A stretch of 64,000 nucleotides of DNA, from positions 1,139,838-1,203,837 of the forward strand of contig VZQC01005710.1 in NCBI GenBank assembly GCA_009823505.1. Direction: 5' to 3'. The stretch comes from Rhizomys pruinosus. Lineage: Eukaryota; Chordata; Mammalia; Rodentia; Spalacidae. Shown here in pieces: positions 33,601 through 44,561 of this stretch. The notes beneath the pieces were generated by a model, which worked only from the letters and a program-made list of their open reading frames with translations, did not search any database and was not told the DNA's origin. The number at the start of each line of letters is the position of its first letter. Position 1 is the stretch's first letter. A program made the translations under genes and the position numbers.

Positions 33601-34219
33601 ACTCAAAAGATGGAGCAAAGAGCTGAATAGAGACTTCACAGAGGAGGAGCTAGAGATGGCTGAGAAGCATCTTAAAAACTGTTCAACGTCACTAATAGTT
33701 AGGGAAATGCAAATTAAGACCACTCTAAGATATCACCTCACTCCGATAAGACTGGCCAGGATCAAGAGAACAAATGATACCAAGTGCTGGAGAGGTTGCG
33801 GGGAAAGGGGAACACTCATCCATTGCTGGTGGGAATGTAAACTGGTACAGCCACTATGGAAAGCAGTGTGGAGAACCCTTGGAAGACTCAAAATGAGCTT
33901 GCCATTTGATCCAGTCATACCACTCCTAGGTATATACCCACAAGACTCATCTTACTGCAGAAATACATGCACAGCTATATTTATTGCAGCTCTGTTCACA
34001 ATAGCAAAAAGCTGGAACCAACCCAAATGCCCCTCAACTGCTGAGTGGATAGAAAAAATGTGGTACATGTACACAATGGAGTTCTATGCAGCAATAAAGA
34101 AGGATGATATCATGAACTTTGCAGGTAAATGGATGGAGCTGGAGGATATTATATTAAGTGAAGTAACGCAATCACAGAAAAACAAACGTCGAATGGTATC
34201 CCTCATATGTGGATGCTAG
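30601..34219 (+). CDS. L1 ORF2 protein, 5'-truncated (endonuclease-RT)
   Basis: A single open frame of 1213 codons runs 30578-34219, but its first eight codons (to 30601) come from the older host L1, so the Met start is accidental. True L1 sequence starts at the endonuclease Lys-Lys-Ala-Gly-Val segment. Counting in the open frame, endonuclease residues seen are Tyr55, GDFN 84-87, Asp145 and SDH 168-170. The N-terminal Asn and Glu catalytic residues (N14 and E43 in human numbering) lie in the missing first 60-70 residues. The reverse transcriptase is complete: SIDAEKAFD 538-546, RQGCPLSP 598-605, FADD 640-643. The C-terminal Cys/His cluster is C1070, C1074, H1082, C1087. Full-length ORF2 is about 1275 residues. 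There is no ORF1 or L1 promoter. The lack of stops over 3.6 kb marks it as young compared with every other L1 here. Confidence 0.95.
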
Positions 34220-34400
34220 CATCAATAACCCAGTTATTAATATTTCTTGTGATGAGGGATGCATATTAAAAGAACAACAACTGAAAGACTGCATCAGAAA
34301 ACTGACTGAAATGGTGAACCGGGAGGGGTGGGAGGGGTGGGAGCGGCGGGAGAGGGACATGGGTCTATATTCTATTAATGTATATTTAATTTAAAATTAT
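34220..34400 (+). mobile_element. L1 3' UTR start with G-rich polypurine tract
   Basis: Directly follows the ORF2 stop. It contains the aaaagaacaacaactg motif shared with other L1 3' ends here. At 34321-34356 lies a G-tract of at least four GGG runs (gggaggggtgggaggggtggg), a G-quadruplex-competent polypurine element typical of L1 3' UTRs. Confidence 0.85.
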
Positions 34401-36250
34401 ATGGTATTTTACTCAAAATTTATATAACAATAGCTTTGGGATTAACATATACAAATGTTCTCTATAATTTTTGTGTTATGCAGTATCAGCTTGTAACATC
34501 CTCTTTTACCTGTAGGATAACTTAACTAAAGGATTTAAGTTTGCTTCCCAAATTAACATCATGCACTCCCCCAAAAAAAAAAAATGGACAAATTTGATGA
34601 AATTTACTCTTTGATCCCTGCCTATAGGTAAGTGTACTACAAATGCCTTCCTGAGACTCATGGGTCAAAAAATAAAATTTAAAAAAAGGGGAGATACAGT
34701 TATATATTAAACCTTTTTGTCCAAAACTTTCAATTTAATCTTAAGACTAACCATGGGAAAAGATTTGTATGTTCCCACAGGTCAAAACGACACCAACTCA
34801 AAGGCAGAGAAAGAATGGATACAGCCTTCCGTCGTATAGGTTGTACCATGAAATACCAGCAGAGAAGTTCACCAATCTTAACACTAAAAGGAATAAAAGC
34901 CTCAGACTGCTACAGGCATCAAACATCTCTGAGGACCATAGGTGTAACATCTGTTTACAGTGAGTCCTAACGAACTTTACCTTCTAGGTGCAGCACAGTT
35001 TCAATATGAGAGACCTCCTTACCTCTTTTTCACAGAACAAAGAAAAACAGGGTGGTAATGAAGTCATCCATTAATGGTAAATTAGAGCTGACTGGTATAG
35101 AAGTAATCTCTTATAAAACTGGAAAAACGGCTTTCTTCAATTGACTAATATACATAGGAACTGTAAAAAGGATTATTGTCTATCCAGAAACAAACACAAT
35201 ACTAAAGTATTGTGTTTGTTTCTGAATAGACAATACACTTAAACACTACTTTAAGTAGTTCATATAATTAATACAAGAGAGCACTGAAAGCAGCATCGGA
35301 TTATTCTGCCAAGGAGATGCTAGCCAGGGGACCCAACCCCCCCCCCCAAAAAAAGGTTAAGGCTTATTGCCTGTAAACTGGGATATCTGCAAGAAAAGAG
35401 GTGGTAAGGTCTGCCCTGCTGTCAATGACCTAATGTAACCATGGGAGGATTGTATCGAGATCGCACTTACAAGTATACAGTTGGTCTCTGGAATACCAGA
35501 GAGTGTTACCAAAGGCCACTGAACTAATAAAGCAAAGGTTAGTCTCCTTGAGTCAAGCAAAACTCCGCCACCAACATCAGCTACACCCCAACTGCTTGGT
35601 GATACTGTGCAGCAGAGGCAGCCATATGTCTGTATATCCCAACTTTATTTGATTATTAGCTCTCTCCTTGGACAAATAACTCGAGGATGTTGCCACAAGC
35701 TTATACCTTCTAGCGATTAGGAGATATATATGCCACAGTAAGGCCTTGTCATCTCTCTCAGGGGGAAAAAGAAAAGTAATTCAGGGATTAAGACACCATC
35801 CAGACATATGTGTCTATACCAAAGTAACCTACCATAATAACTAGCAATGTTTAAATACATATATATCTAACCGCTTGTGCTTCATTAGTAGGATTGGAAG
35901 CCTGTCCCTGGGCAATCGGGCAGCCCATGAAAGGAAACAGCCAGAACTGATTAGAGTCCAAGACGACATCTCCAGACAAAGTAGACTGTTGTGCTTCTTG
36001 TCCACCTGTGCCCCATCTCTAAGCCTAAGGAACAATCTGTGGAAGAGGGGGAGTGGTATATTGTAGGAGCGGCGATTGGGGTGAACGGTAAAACTATGAC
36101 AATATAGTCTGGACACTTATTTGATCAACTTGATTGAACATTCAAGCCCCTCCAGCTAGATGGTGGGAGCCTTGGGCTCTGTGGGCTGGGACACAACTGC
36201 TTGCAAATTGGTTTTATATGCAGGAATCTTGTGCTGGGAAAAAAAAAAAG
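34401..36250 (+). mobile_element. L1 3'-UTR-like unit A
   Basis: About 1.85 kb without coding potential, continuous with the L1 3' UTR and with no poly(A) between. It contains spliceosome-like ttttacctgtag and tgttcccacag strings, a C-run near 35336-35347, a near-perfect hairpin at 35174-35235, and the block aaggaacaatctgtggaaga that resembles the old L1 3' UTR at about 41880. It ends gctgggaaaaaaaaaaagg. It is homologous to unit B over most of its length. The assignment to an L1 3' UTR is inference. Confidence 0.5.
35174..35235. repeat. Near-perfect 30-bp inverted repeat with 2-nt loop
   Basis: Arms 35174-35203 and 35206-35235 pair at 29 of 30 positions with an aa loop. The mismatch is tatcca on the left against tgaata on the right. 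The homologous place in unit B (near 37420-37470) is not palindromic, so the second arm arose in this copy. Confidence 0.95.
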
Positions 36251-36265
36251 GAGCTAGATACTGAC

Positions 36266-36431
36266 ATTTGAACTAACTGGGAATATAAAATGCTAGTTGT
36301 TTTATTTATAGTTTGTATTGGGTTGGTCTCTATATTTTTCTGAATTATACAACATCACAGTGTAACACTTTCTTTTACTTGTAGGACAATTTAAAGGAAT
36401 TAAGCTTAAATTTTACTTCCCAAATAAGTAG
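36266..36431 (+). repeat. Direct repeat R, copy 1
   Basis: From gaactaactgggaatataaaa through tttgtattgggtt and tttcttttacttgtaggaca to cccaaataagta. It recurs at 36607-36785, about 340 bp away, and more distantly at 34405-34560. Confidence 0.9.
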
Positions 36432-36606
36432 AAGTCTTAGTCCAGTCATATAGCATTAAAGAGCAAAGTGTTTATTGGGTAAAATTTATTTAGCAGGTAC
36501 TCAACTCTGCCCAAGCTTTATCCACCAAGTATAGGATATTTTAAGGCTTAGTGAATTGTTTAGATTAGTTAAATTTAGGTGTAGGTTTTGGTGGAAATGG
36601 TAATAC

Positions 36607-38565
36607 AATTGAACTAATTGGGAATATAAAATGTTAATTGTTTTATTTATAATTTGTATTGGGTTAAGGTATACAAATGGCCTATATATTTTTTCTGAAT
36701 TACACAACATCACATTATAACACTTTCTTTTACTTGTAGGACAATTTAAAGGAACTAAGCTTAAATTTCCTTCCCAAATAAGTAGCATACAGTCAATGAG
36801 AAACAGTTTGGGTAAATTTAATGAAAGCTTATGCCTTGGCTCCTGTTTATGGGTATGTGTAATACAACTTAGGCATCTATAGGTCAAAACATAAAAATCT
36901 AACAAAAAAAAAAAAAAAGAGGGAGGTGGGAGGTGGGGTACTATCCTTTCTGGGATACAAATGGAAAACTCTGTGTTTCAATCCTATTGATAAATTTTCA
37001 ATTTTTCTGATCTTGAAAATAACAATGGGAGGAGAATTTTATGTTCCCACAGGTAAAAGTCACCAATCTAAATGCCTGAAAACATACAACTTATGGCTGT
37101 GCAGGATGAACTGGGGAATGTCAGCAGAGAGGTTGACCCATCTGAACACTAAGGAATGAGGAACATCAGACTGCCTGAGACACGGTCACTGAGCATCTCT
37201 CTGAATAATATTGGGGTTGACTGTTAATAATGGACCCTAATGCTGAGAAACCTTCCTACCTCCCCCCCCCCTTTTTTTTTTTTTTTTTTTTTTGAAAAAA
37301 GAAAAACAGGATGGTAATGAAACCACTCCCAAACTGTAAACTAGAGCCAATTGTTACAGTGGTAATTTCCTATAAAACAGGCACAACGTATTAACTGATT
37401 GATAGGCATAGGAACTGTGAAAGGATATTTCTCTATCTAGAGCCAAATTCAATAGTAAAGTGTTTATAAGTTGTGTAATTAAGCAAAATATATTACTACA
37501 GGAAAGCTCTGACATCAGCAATGAATTATTCTGCCTAGGAGATGTTGGCTAGGGGATTCAAACCCCCCCCCCCAAATTATAAAGGCCTTTTGCCTATAAG
37601 TGGGATATATGCAAGGAGAAAGGCAGTAAGTCCCTGTTGTCGAAGACCTGGTGTGAGCATGAAAAATGTTATGAGACGTCACTTGCTAGCGTACAACTGG
37701 CCTCTGAAATGCCAGAGAGCGTTACCAAAGGCCACTAAAGCAATACAGCAAAATATTGGTCTCCCTGAGACAAGCAAGACTCCTCCGTCAATATCAGCTA
37801 CACCTCAACAGCCTGGAGATACTGTGCAACAGTGGCAGCCAAGTGTCTATATATATCCCAAATCTATTTGGCTATTAGCTCTCTCCTTGGAGGAATAACT
37901 CACAGCGGATGCCACAAGCTTATGTCCTCTAGTGGTTAGGAGATGTTATAAGCCACAATAAGAACTTGTCACCCTTTATAGAGAAACCACAGTTTGCGGA
38001 TTAGCATACCATCCAAGCATCTGTGTCTATGCTCACAGCTTAGCTTGACATAATAAGTGGTACTGCTTAAATGCCTGTACATCCAATAGCTTGTGCTTTG
38101 TTAGTATGACTAAAAAGGGTATCACTGGGAAAGCTGTCAATCCATGAAGGGAAACAACCTGAACAGACTGGAGTCCAAAATGACAACTCCAAAGAAATTA
38201 GACTGTTTTCTTCTCACCCACTTGTGCCCCTTTCCCAAAGCCTAGGGAACAAACTGCGGAAGAGGAGGTGTGGTAGATTGTAAGGGCTGTGGAGAGATAG
38301 GGGTGAATCATGAGACTATAGGAATATAGTCTGGACACCTGATTGATCAACATGCCTGTGCATACAAGCTTCTCCAACTGGACTATGGGAACCTTGGGTT
38401 GTTCGAAATTTGGACATAGATACTTGCAAAATGCACCAATTACTTAATTGTATGACATACTGAGTAACATCATTGTTATCTGCAAACAACTGTGTCATTG
38501 TATTGTAGAATCCCTTAAAAATAAAAAAAAATTAAAAATTAAAAAAAAAATAAAAAAAAAATAAG
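36607..38565 (+). mobile_element. L1 3'-UTR-like unit B, ending in poly(A)
   Basis: Second copy of the unit-A sequence (about 1.7-1.9 kb alignable), starting with repeat R copy 2. It has a G-rich run gagggaggtgggaggtgggg at 36919-36938, C-runs at about 37262 and 37563, and the block cctagggaacaaactgcgga. The end is an A-rich tail (38519-38565) after cattgtattgtagaatccc, consistent with a retrotransposed 3' end. No ORF of note. Confidence 0.5.
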
Positions 38566-39052
38566 GTGCAATTTTCTAAATGGCACTTATCTCATTGAGG
38601 ATGGATGGCAGTTTGGAGACAATTGTCTAATGTTCTCATTTTGAGCAGATTTGATCCAAATACTCAAATATTCAAAATACTTAAATTCTTCAAGTATATG
38701 ATTTTTTTGAAATTCAAGTTCAGAATGCTACCCCAAGCATTTTTTTTTTCATTCATTGACCAAAGCATTATTGAGCATTTTCTGTGGATCAGGCACCATG
38801 TTTGGGAGAGATAAAATGCTAAATATAATGATAGCTTCTTTTCACACATCTTAACCCAGGTGCAAAGGATTCAAACAAATTCCCTGCTCTTTCTCTCCCG
38901 TGTCCTCTAGTTACATGCTTGGGCACCTCAATTCACCAGTTGCTGTAGTCAGAGTTTTGCTTTACCATCCCTCAATTCTGTACATCTTTTCTTTCTAAAT
39001 TATCAAGACTATCTACTTACATACATCTCCTGTGCTAGCTACCACATCCATT
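38566..39052. other. Unassigned DNA with a possible ancient L2/MIR-like scrap
   Basis: Looks single-copy. At 38750-38810, cattcattgaccaaagcatt followed by attgagcattttctgtggatcaggc resembles the antisense of the L2/MIR 3' core. If so, this is old genomic DNA and not L1. Confidence 0.4.
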
Positions 39053-39068
39053 CAGACGTCTACTTCTT

Positions 39069-39329
39069 TTTTTTTAATGTGTGACAAGAATAGTATATAT
39101 TGTTAATGCTTTATTTTATTTTTTGTTTTATGTGTATGAGTGTACTGTCTGCATGTAGGTTTGTACACCTATGTCATGCAATGCCGTGGAGGTCAGCAGA
39201 GGGCGTCAGATTCCCCTAGAACTGGAGTTAAAGATGGTTCTTAGCTGCCATGTGGGTGCTGGGAATCGAACCCAGGTCCTCTGTGAGAGCAGTCGGTGCT
39301 CTCAACCGCTGAGCCATCTCTCCAGCCCC
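39069..39329 (-). mobile_element. B2 SINE, minus strand
   Basis: Reverse B2 with T-rich tail at the low-coordinate end. TSD cagacgtctacttctt at 39053-39068 and 39330-39345, a perfect 16 bp. Confidence 0.97.
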
Positions 39330-39345
39330 CAGACGTCTACTTCTT

Positions 39346-39484
39346 CCCAGCAACACTATAGACATTTTTGCATTGTTCTCCTAGATGTTATTCTTCTCCC
39401 TTCTATAAACCATGACACATTTAGGAAGATCTTCCTAGGTTCTCTCATTAAATCATGCCTTCATAAAGGCCCTCAGAGAGTCAC
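39346..39484. other. Unassigned DNA
   Basis: Continuation of the sequence interrupted by the B2. No gene. Confidence 0.5.
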
Positions 39485-39560
39485 CATATCTTAAAAATTA
39501 TATATACACATATATGTATATATATATATGTATGTATATATGTATGTATATATGCATATG
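39485..39560. repeat. (TA)/(TATG)n microsatellite
   Basis: Mixed tatata/tatgta/catata array of about 75 bp just upstream of an L1 3' end. Confidence 0.93.
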
Positions 39561-39574
39561 TTAAAGCAATACAA

Positions 39575-39861
39575 GTTGGAGAGAACAACAACAACAAAAG
39601 AACCAGGACAATAAAACCCAACTGAAACAGTGAAGTTCTCCCCCAAACAATAATCTTCTGCTTTTAAAAAAAACTCTGGAAAAACTCACAAAAAAGATGC
39701 AAGACATGTATGGCAGAATGCATGAACTTGGGTGGGGGGCATGGAAAGGGAAATGAGTCTAAATTGGATTGAAAAATTATGTATGATGTATGAAAAGTTT
39801 AATAACAACAAAAATATATTTTAAAAAATGAGTCTGAAAAGCCGAAAAAAAAAAAAAAAGA
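39575..39861 (+). mobile_element. L1 3' UTR end with poly(A)
   Basis: gagaacaacaacaacaaaag, aaaacccaactgaaacagtg, gcagaatgcatgaacttggg, a G-rich tract, then aaattggattgaaaaattat and an A17 run (about 39844-39860). Immediately after the tail comes gaaaatgtggtacatt, the same string that precedes the break in the old L1 at 30583-30598. Confidence 0.82.
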
Positions 39862-41102
39862 GAAAATGTGGTACATTTACACAATGGAGTTCCATGCAGC
39901 AGTAAAGAAAGATGACATCATGAAATCTGCAAGTAAATGGATGGAACTAGAAGCTGTTATACTAAGTACCACAGACTCAGATAAACAAATGACGTATGTT
40001 GTCCCTCATTTGGGGATTCTAGCATCAAATCCATATATGTAAGTACATACCATGATGTAACTCCAGGAACCAGATAAATGGAAAGGAACCAGGAAGGTAG
40101 AGGGAAAGAGGGAACCTGAGACAGAAGGCTGGTTGGTGACAGGTGTTACTAAGGGAGGAGCAGGTAAAGTCAGGGTATCTAAATGGGAAGGGAGTGGAAG
40201 GGGTATAGAAGGAAAGGGGGGGATAAAGGTAGGGAAAGGAGCCCAAGAGAAGTGGGGCCATAGGAGACTGGCAGTGTCAAGGGGAAAATGGGAATACGTT
40301 TAATGGAGAAGGCATAGAGAAGACATGGAAGGAGGGCTGGACAGGTAAAGGGAGAGAGGAGAGATAAATAATGTCTGGTAGGAAAAAAACTGAGAGAATC
40401 ATATTAGTTTAACAATCTATTGACAAAATACACACTTAATCTCTCTGTATGAGTCCATATGGAAAGATGAAGGCTGCACATCAAGACACAGTATCAGACA
40501 GGAAAAATTTTCCTTTGAGCTGTAGGCCAGGGTAGTCCACCTGACTCCCAAAATTACACAGGCTACTGCCATAGGCCTTGAATTGCCTCCCAGAACCTGA
40601 AGCCAAGATCCTATTGCTAAAGACAGGACATACTTCAGAGACTGGATCTTGAGCAATGGAGCTGGATCTGACCTGGGGGCGGCCACCCCGGAGGGCCACC
40701 TCTCGTATCTGTGGAGAGCACTATGCAAGCCACTAAGGGAGATCATCATTAGATGCTCCAACATCATCCTTGAGACCAAATATCCACATCAATAACCAGC
40801 ACAGCATATGACATCGGTGCAATACCAGCACTTGTATGTTGGGGGAAATCAGTGCCTAGCCAAATGGACCTAAGGCCCACAAAGTGGAAGGAAACTCATG
40901 TGTGGTAATGTTAATATCCAGATGCCCACATCTGGAGAGGTCATAGATCTTAGACAGTTCCACAAGGTAGACATAACCCTAGGCTAAGGTAACATTTTAC
41001 TAACTCCATAAGAATTATCCTTATATTTACAGACAAATAGCCCAGACACCACTTATAAAAGATGTAGATAATCCCCCAGGCCTGCTGGGGAATTTTGAGG
41101 TC
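39862..41102 (+). mobile_element. Old L1 resumed: end of ORF2 and 3' UTR
   Basis: Picks up exactly where the old L1 stops at 30600: gaaaatgtggtacatttaca, then gagttccatgcagcagtaaa, aaatggatggaactagaagc and gtccctcatttggggattct. The 3' UTR follows (G/A-rich, then ccaaatggacctaaggccca and acatctggagaggtcataga). It corresponds in sense to the antisense 3' UTR at 17.3-18.7 kb. Confidence 0.85.
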
Positions 41103-41440
41103 CGACCAAAGGAAAGGGGGTGAGAGGCACAGAGTCAAGATACAGACCCTGGGAGTCAGGTGAACCCAGACAGAAGGCGAGCTGTTGCAGACTCATTTAT
41201 TGGGGGCAGGGTTAGGGGTTTTATGTACTGTTCCCATTCCCGATTGTGATTGGCCCAGGTCTGCAACGCTGCTTGTATGGTCTTACCTGCCTAGGGCAGG
41301 TTAGATTGATGAGGGACAAGTTCTGCACATGCATAATTCTCAGCACACTGGCTACTACAAAAAGAAACTTCTTTTGCTCCAGATGAGAATAGTACAGAGT
41401 CTCACAACTGGATACACATAGACATGGTCTGAGAATGGCT
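41103..41440 (-). mobile_element. LTR-like insertion, minus strand
   Basis: On the minus strand the order is CCAAT box (attgg at 41249-41253), a tacataaaa TATA-like box (about 41218-41226), then AATAAA (tttatt at 41196-41201). This is the same short architecture as the LTRs at 2.5-3.2 and 63-64 kb. It interrupts the L1 3' UTR. The ends are approximate and the family is not named. Confidence 0.45.
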
Positions 41441-41473
41441 CATGCCTATGCTACACATCAACAATGCAGCCTC

Positions 41474-41668
41474 GGGGCTGGAGAGATGGCTCAGCAGTTA
41501 AGAGTACTGACTGCTCTTGCAGAGGACCCGGTTCGATTCCTAGCACCCACATGGTGGCTAAGAACCGTCTTTAACCAGGGGAATCCAACACCCTCTTCTG
41601 ACCTCTGAGGCACTGCATGACACGGGTGCACAAACTACATGCAGATAGTACATTAATACACATAAAAA
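41474..41668 (+). mobile_element. B2 SINE
   Basis: B2 lacking part of the central gttccag module. TSD aacaatgcagcctc at 41460-41473 and 41669-41682, a perfect 14 bp. Confidence 0.96.
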
Positions 41669-41682
41669 AACAATGCAGCCTC

Positions 41683-42422
41683 TACACACAGGACCCAAGC
41701 ATCATAGAACAAGGACCAAGGAGTCAATAACTACCTCTTAACTCTTGTTAAGGAAGCACCTCCATGAAACAGGAGATCAGGAACCCAAAAGGGCCTGAAT
41801 GGCCAAACCGTGAAGATTAGGAGTCTACAGAGTGTGGTTCCATGGACAGGTTGCCTATATTCAGCTTCATCCACCCAGAGTTTAGGGAACATTGTAGAAG
41901 AGGGGGAAGAAAGATTTTAAGACCCAGGAAGATGGTGTAAGACCAAAAGGAAATGAATCCTACAAGCTTCTGGGACCCTGTTGATATAAATCTACAGCAT
42001 TGGTAGCAGCATGCACAGGACCCATGCAAGCTCAGCTGGACAAAAACCCAGCCAGAACTGCAGAAATGGGTAGCAGAGCCCAACCGTGGCTGAGGAAATA
42101 TTGACAGCAGATGGTGGTTGGGTGAGGAAGACCTGGCTGTTCTCTAGAAAAGAGACTCCAAATAGGCTGACTAAAGCTCAGGGGAGGAGCTGGCACTGAG
42201 GAGTGAAGGAGGTGATTGGGGGGGGTAGGGGAGTAACCCAGCACAATGGACTCTAGCAGGAAAGACAGAAGGGGTGAACTCTGGGGGGTAGGGTGCTGAG
42301 GGAGGATTGGAAAGGAGAAGCAGGTATAATGACAATTAAGACTGACTGAAAAATTATGTATGAAACACATAATAATTCAATAAAAATAAATAAATAAATC
42401 TTTTTCAAAATAAATAAAAATT
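41683..42422 (+). mobile_element. Old L1 3' UTR, terminal part
   Basis: Contains gtttagggaacattgtagaaga and other L1 3'-UTR-like blocks, two G-rich tracts at about 42216-42230 and 42280-42300, then a final caataaaaataaataaataaat tail. It probably ends the L1 that started before 24 kb. Confidence 0.7.
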
Positions 42423-42660
42423 GATGGAAGAAAAGATAAACATTATAGTCAAGATATAAAAGCCAAAGTAATTAAATCTAAATCATTTAGATTTAGATAG
42501 TTGAATATTTAAATTTTTAAATATTTAGCACCTAATATAAAAATTTTAATTAGTATGATGAAAATAAAATAGAAATATAGCAAACTAAAGAGCAGTTTCT
42601 AAAACTTTAACAGTCCAAAGAGAACATGAAAAAATACACAAGAAATTATTAAAATTTAAA
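42423..42660. other. AT-rich unassigned stretch
   Basis: Very AT-rich, includes the palindromic-looking aaatctaaatcatttagattt at 42475-42497. No gene. Confidence 0.5.
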
Positions 42661-42669
42661 AAGTGGAAC

Positions 42670-42975
42670 TGGGTGTGTATTTAGGGTATGTGTGTATATG
42701 TTGGTGTGGGGTGTGCACAGGTGCATATGGCTGCTCATGCACATGTGTGTAGTGTGTATGTGTGTATACATATGTGTATGTGTGTATGGTGAATGTGTAC
42801 ATGTGTGTGTTTGTGTGTGTGTGGATATGTGTGTGTAGTCAACACGAGTTTCCCCCTTAATTCCTTTCCCATCTTACCTTTCGAGGCAGGGTCTCTCGCT
42901 CAGTCTGGAGTTCACTGACTTGGCCAGGCTGGCGGTGACCAGCACGCTCCCACTTGCGCAGTCCCTCCGGCCCCC
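42670..42975 (-). mobile_element. Degenerate B4/RSINE1 with (TG)n, minus strand
   Basis: An imperfect TG/TATG array (42670-42838) is followed by cgaggcagggtctctcgctc ... gttcactgacttggccaggc, the antisense of a B1-like SINE core. The TG tract corresponds to the CA-rich tail of a B4-type SINE. Confidence 0.55.
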
Positions 42976-44360
42976 AGTTAGAAGTTCTAACCATTTTGGA
43001 AGGAAGAGCAGGAACTGTAGATTGTGTCTCAGCCACAGCACATCATACTCATGAAATGAGTGTCGTGGTTTAGTCACTCCACTGAACAGTGAAACACAAG
43101 GCTACCCAGAGGCAGTTCCAGACCAAAGTCCTTGGAACCTGAGATTCCAGGAAGCTGCTGGAAATGGATACAATTCTGTGGTAAGAAGGCACCTGCAGGC
43201 AGGCCACATCTCTATCCCTTCCCTCCCTTCCACTCTCTTCCTGCTGGTGCAGAATTACAGCCTAGAGCAAGTGCCCATGAGCCCTGAGCCCTCTGCAGGG
43301 CAGCTTTGGCCTCTGTCCTTCTCCCACAGCTTAGGGGAAGCAGGGAGCTGCCCTGTCCCCATGGAGCAGGTAGACAGCCTCTCTGTGCTCCAGACTGAGG
43401 TCCAGCAACAGCTAGCCCTGGAGGCCCCTGAAGTCCTAAGGTTAGTGGAGTCCTTGGAGGCCCCTGGAGTCCAGGCAGCAATTTCCAGCTGCCTCACCCC
43501 AACTCCATCTCAGCCTGCAGGACCTTGGATGTGTCCACTCCTCCACGCTACCAGCCTGGCATCAAGATTCCCCTTCAGAAAATCCCCTTGACCATGCCTA
43601 ACCCAGACCCTGGGGATACTTGGAAAGTGACTTCCACATATAGGAATAGAGAGACATTGTGATTTAGCGACCTAGAGCAGGCACAGTGTAGTGGTTTTCT
43701 ATGATGGATGTCAGGATAACTCAACCTACAAGGTTGAATGAGGAAGAATGAGACTCTGGCACTGTGGTCCAACCAGGAAACAGAGAGAGGGGAAGACATG
43801 GAAAAGGGCTTGCCCCAAAGGAGCTATCTCCACAGGGAGCCAGAGTAGGGGAGCATCAGACAATAGCCACTCCGATCCTGCCTCCCTAACAAGCCGGTAG
43901 AAAGCCCACTGGCAGGGGAGAAAGGCCTGATGCGCAGGAGCAAGTCTGTGCAGAGTGCGGTGCAAAGCGCAGCCATACACACTGCCCACTAAAGTGAGTT
44001 AAGCAAGAGCCAGTGCTGCAGGACAAGCTTTCTCTAGCACTGCACTCTGAGCATAGGGGGCCGATGCTTCCTTGTCACGGAACCTAACTGTGTTTCATGA
44101 GCTGTTCAGCCTCAGGAGGGCCAGAGACCTGGGACAGACCATCTCCTTCTGAGAACTGAGACTCTGGGTTAGCAGATGAGCCTGCAGCATGGTGGGGTCA
44201 GGGCTTCAGAGGCCAGGAAAACCTGGGTCAAAGACAGGTGGCTGACAGCACCCAGGAGGCAGAATGAAGAGACGGTAGTCAACAGCTCAGCACAAAGGGG
44301 GCTTTGGAGATGGCTCACATGGGCAATACAGTGACAACAGTTAACAAGAATGTGTACCAC
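42976..44360. other. Unassigned, partly GC-rich region
   Basis: About 1.4 kb with no recognised repeat. A 137-codon plus frame at 43178-43591 and overlapping minus frames of 80-90 codons lie in a GC-rich patch. The plus frame is rich in Leu/Glu/Pro with no family resemblance. No splice sites or Kozak context can be argued. It could be unique conserved DNA; I cannot call a gene. Confidence 0.45.
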
Positions 44361-44545
44361 AGGTTGGAGAGGTGGATCCATGGTTAAGAGGACCCAGGTT
44401 CCAAATCCCAGCACCCACATGGTGGCTAACAACTGTCCATAACTACAGCTCCCTCTTCTGACTTCCTCAGGAATTGCATGACACAGGTGTACTTACACAC
44501 ATGCAAGCATAACACACATACACATAAAATAAAAACAAACCACTC
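44361..44545 (+). mobile_element. B2/B3 SINE with internal deletion
   Basis: ggttggagaggtggatccat then directly aggacccaggttcc, so the usual gcactgactgctcttgcag segment is missing. The body continues to a cacataaaataaaaac tail. Confidence 0.85.
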
Positions 44546-44561
44546 AAAAAAATGTTAAAGA

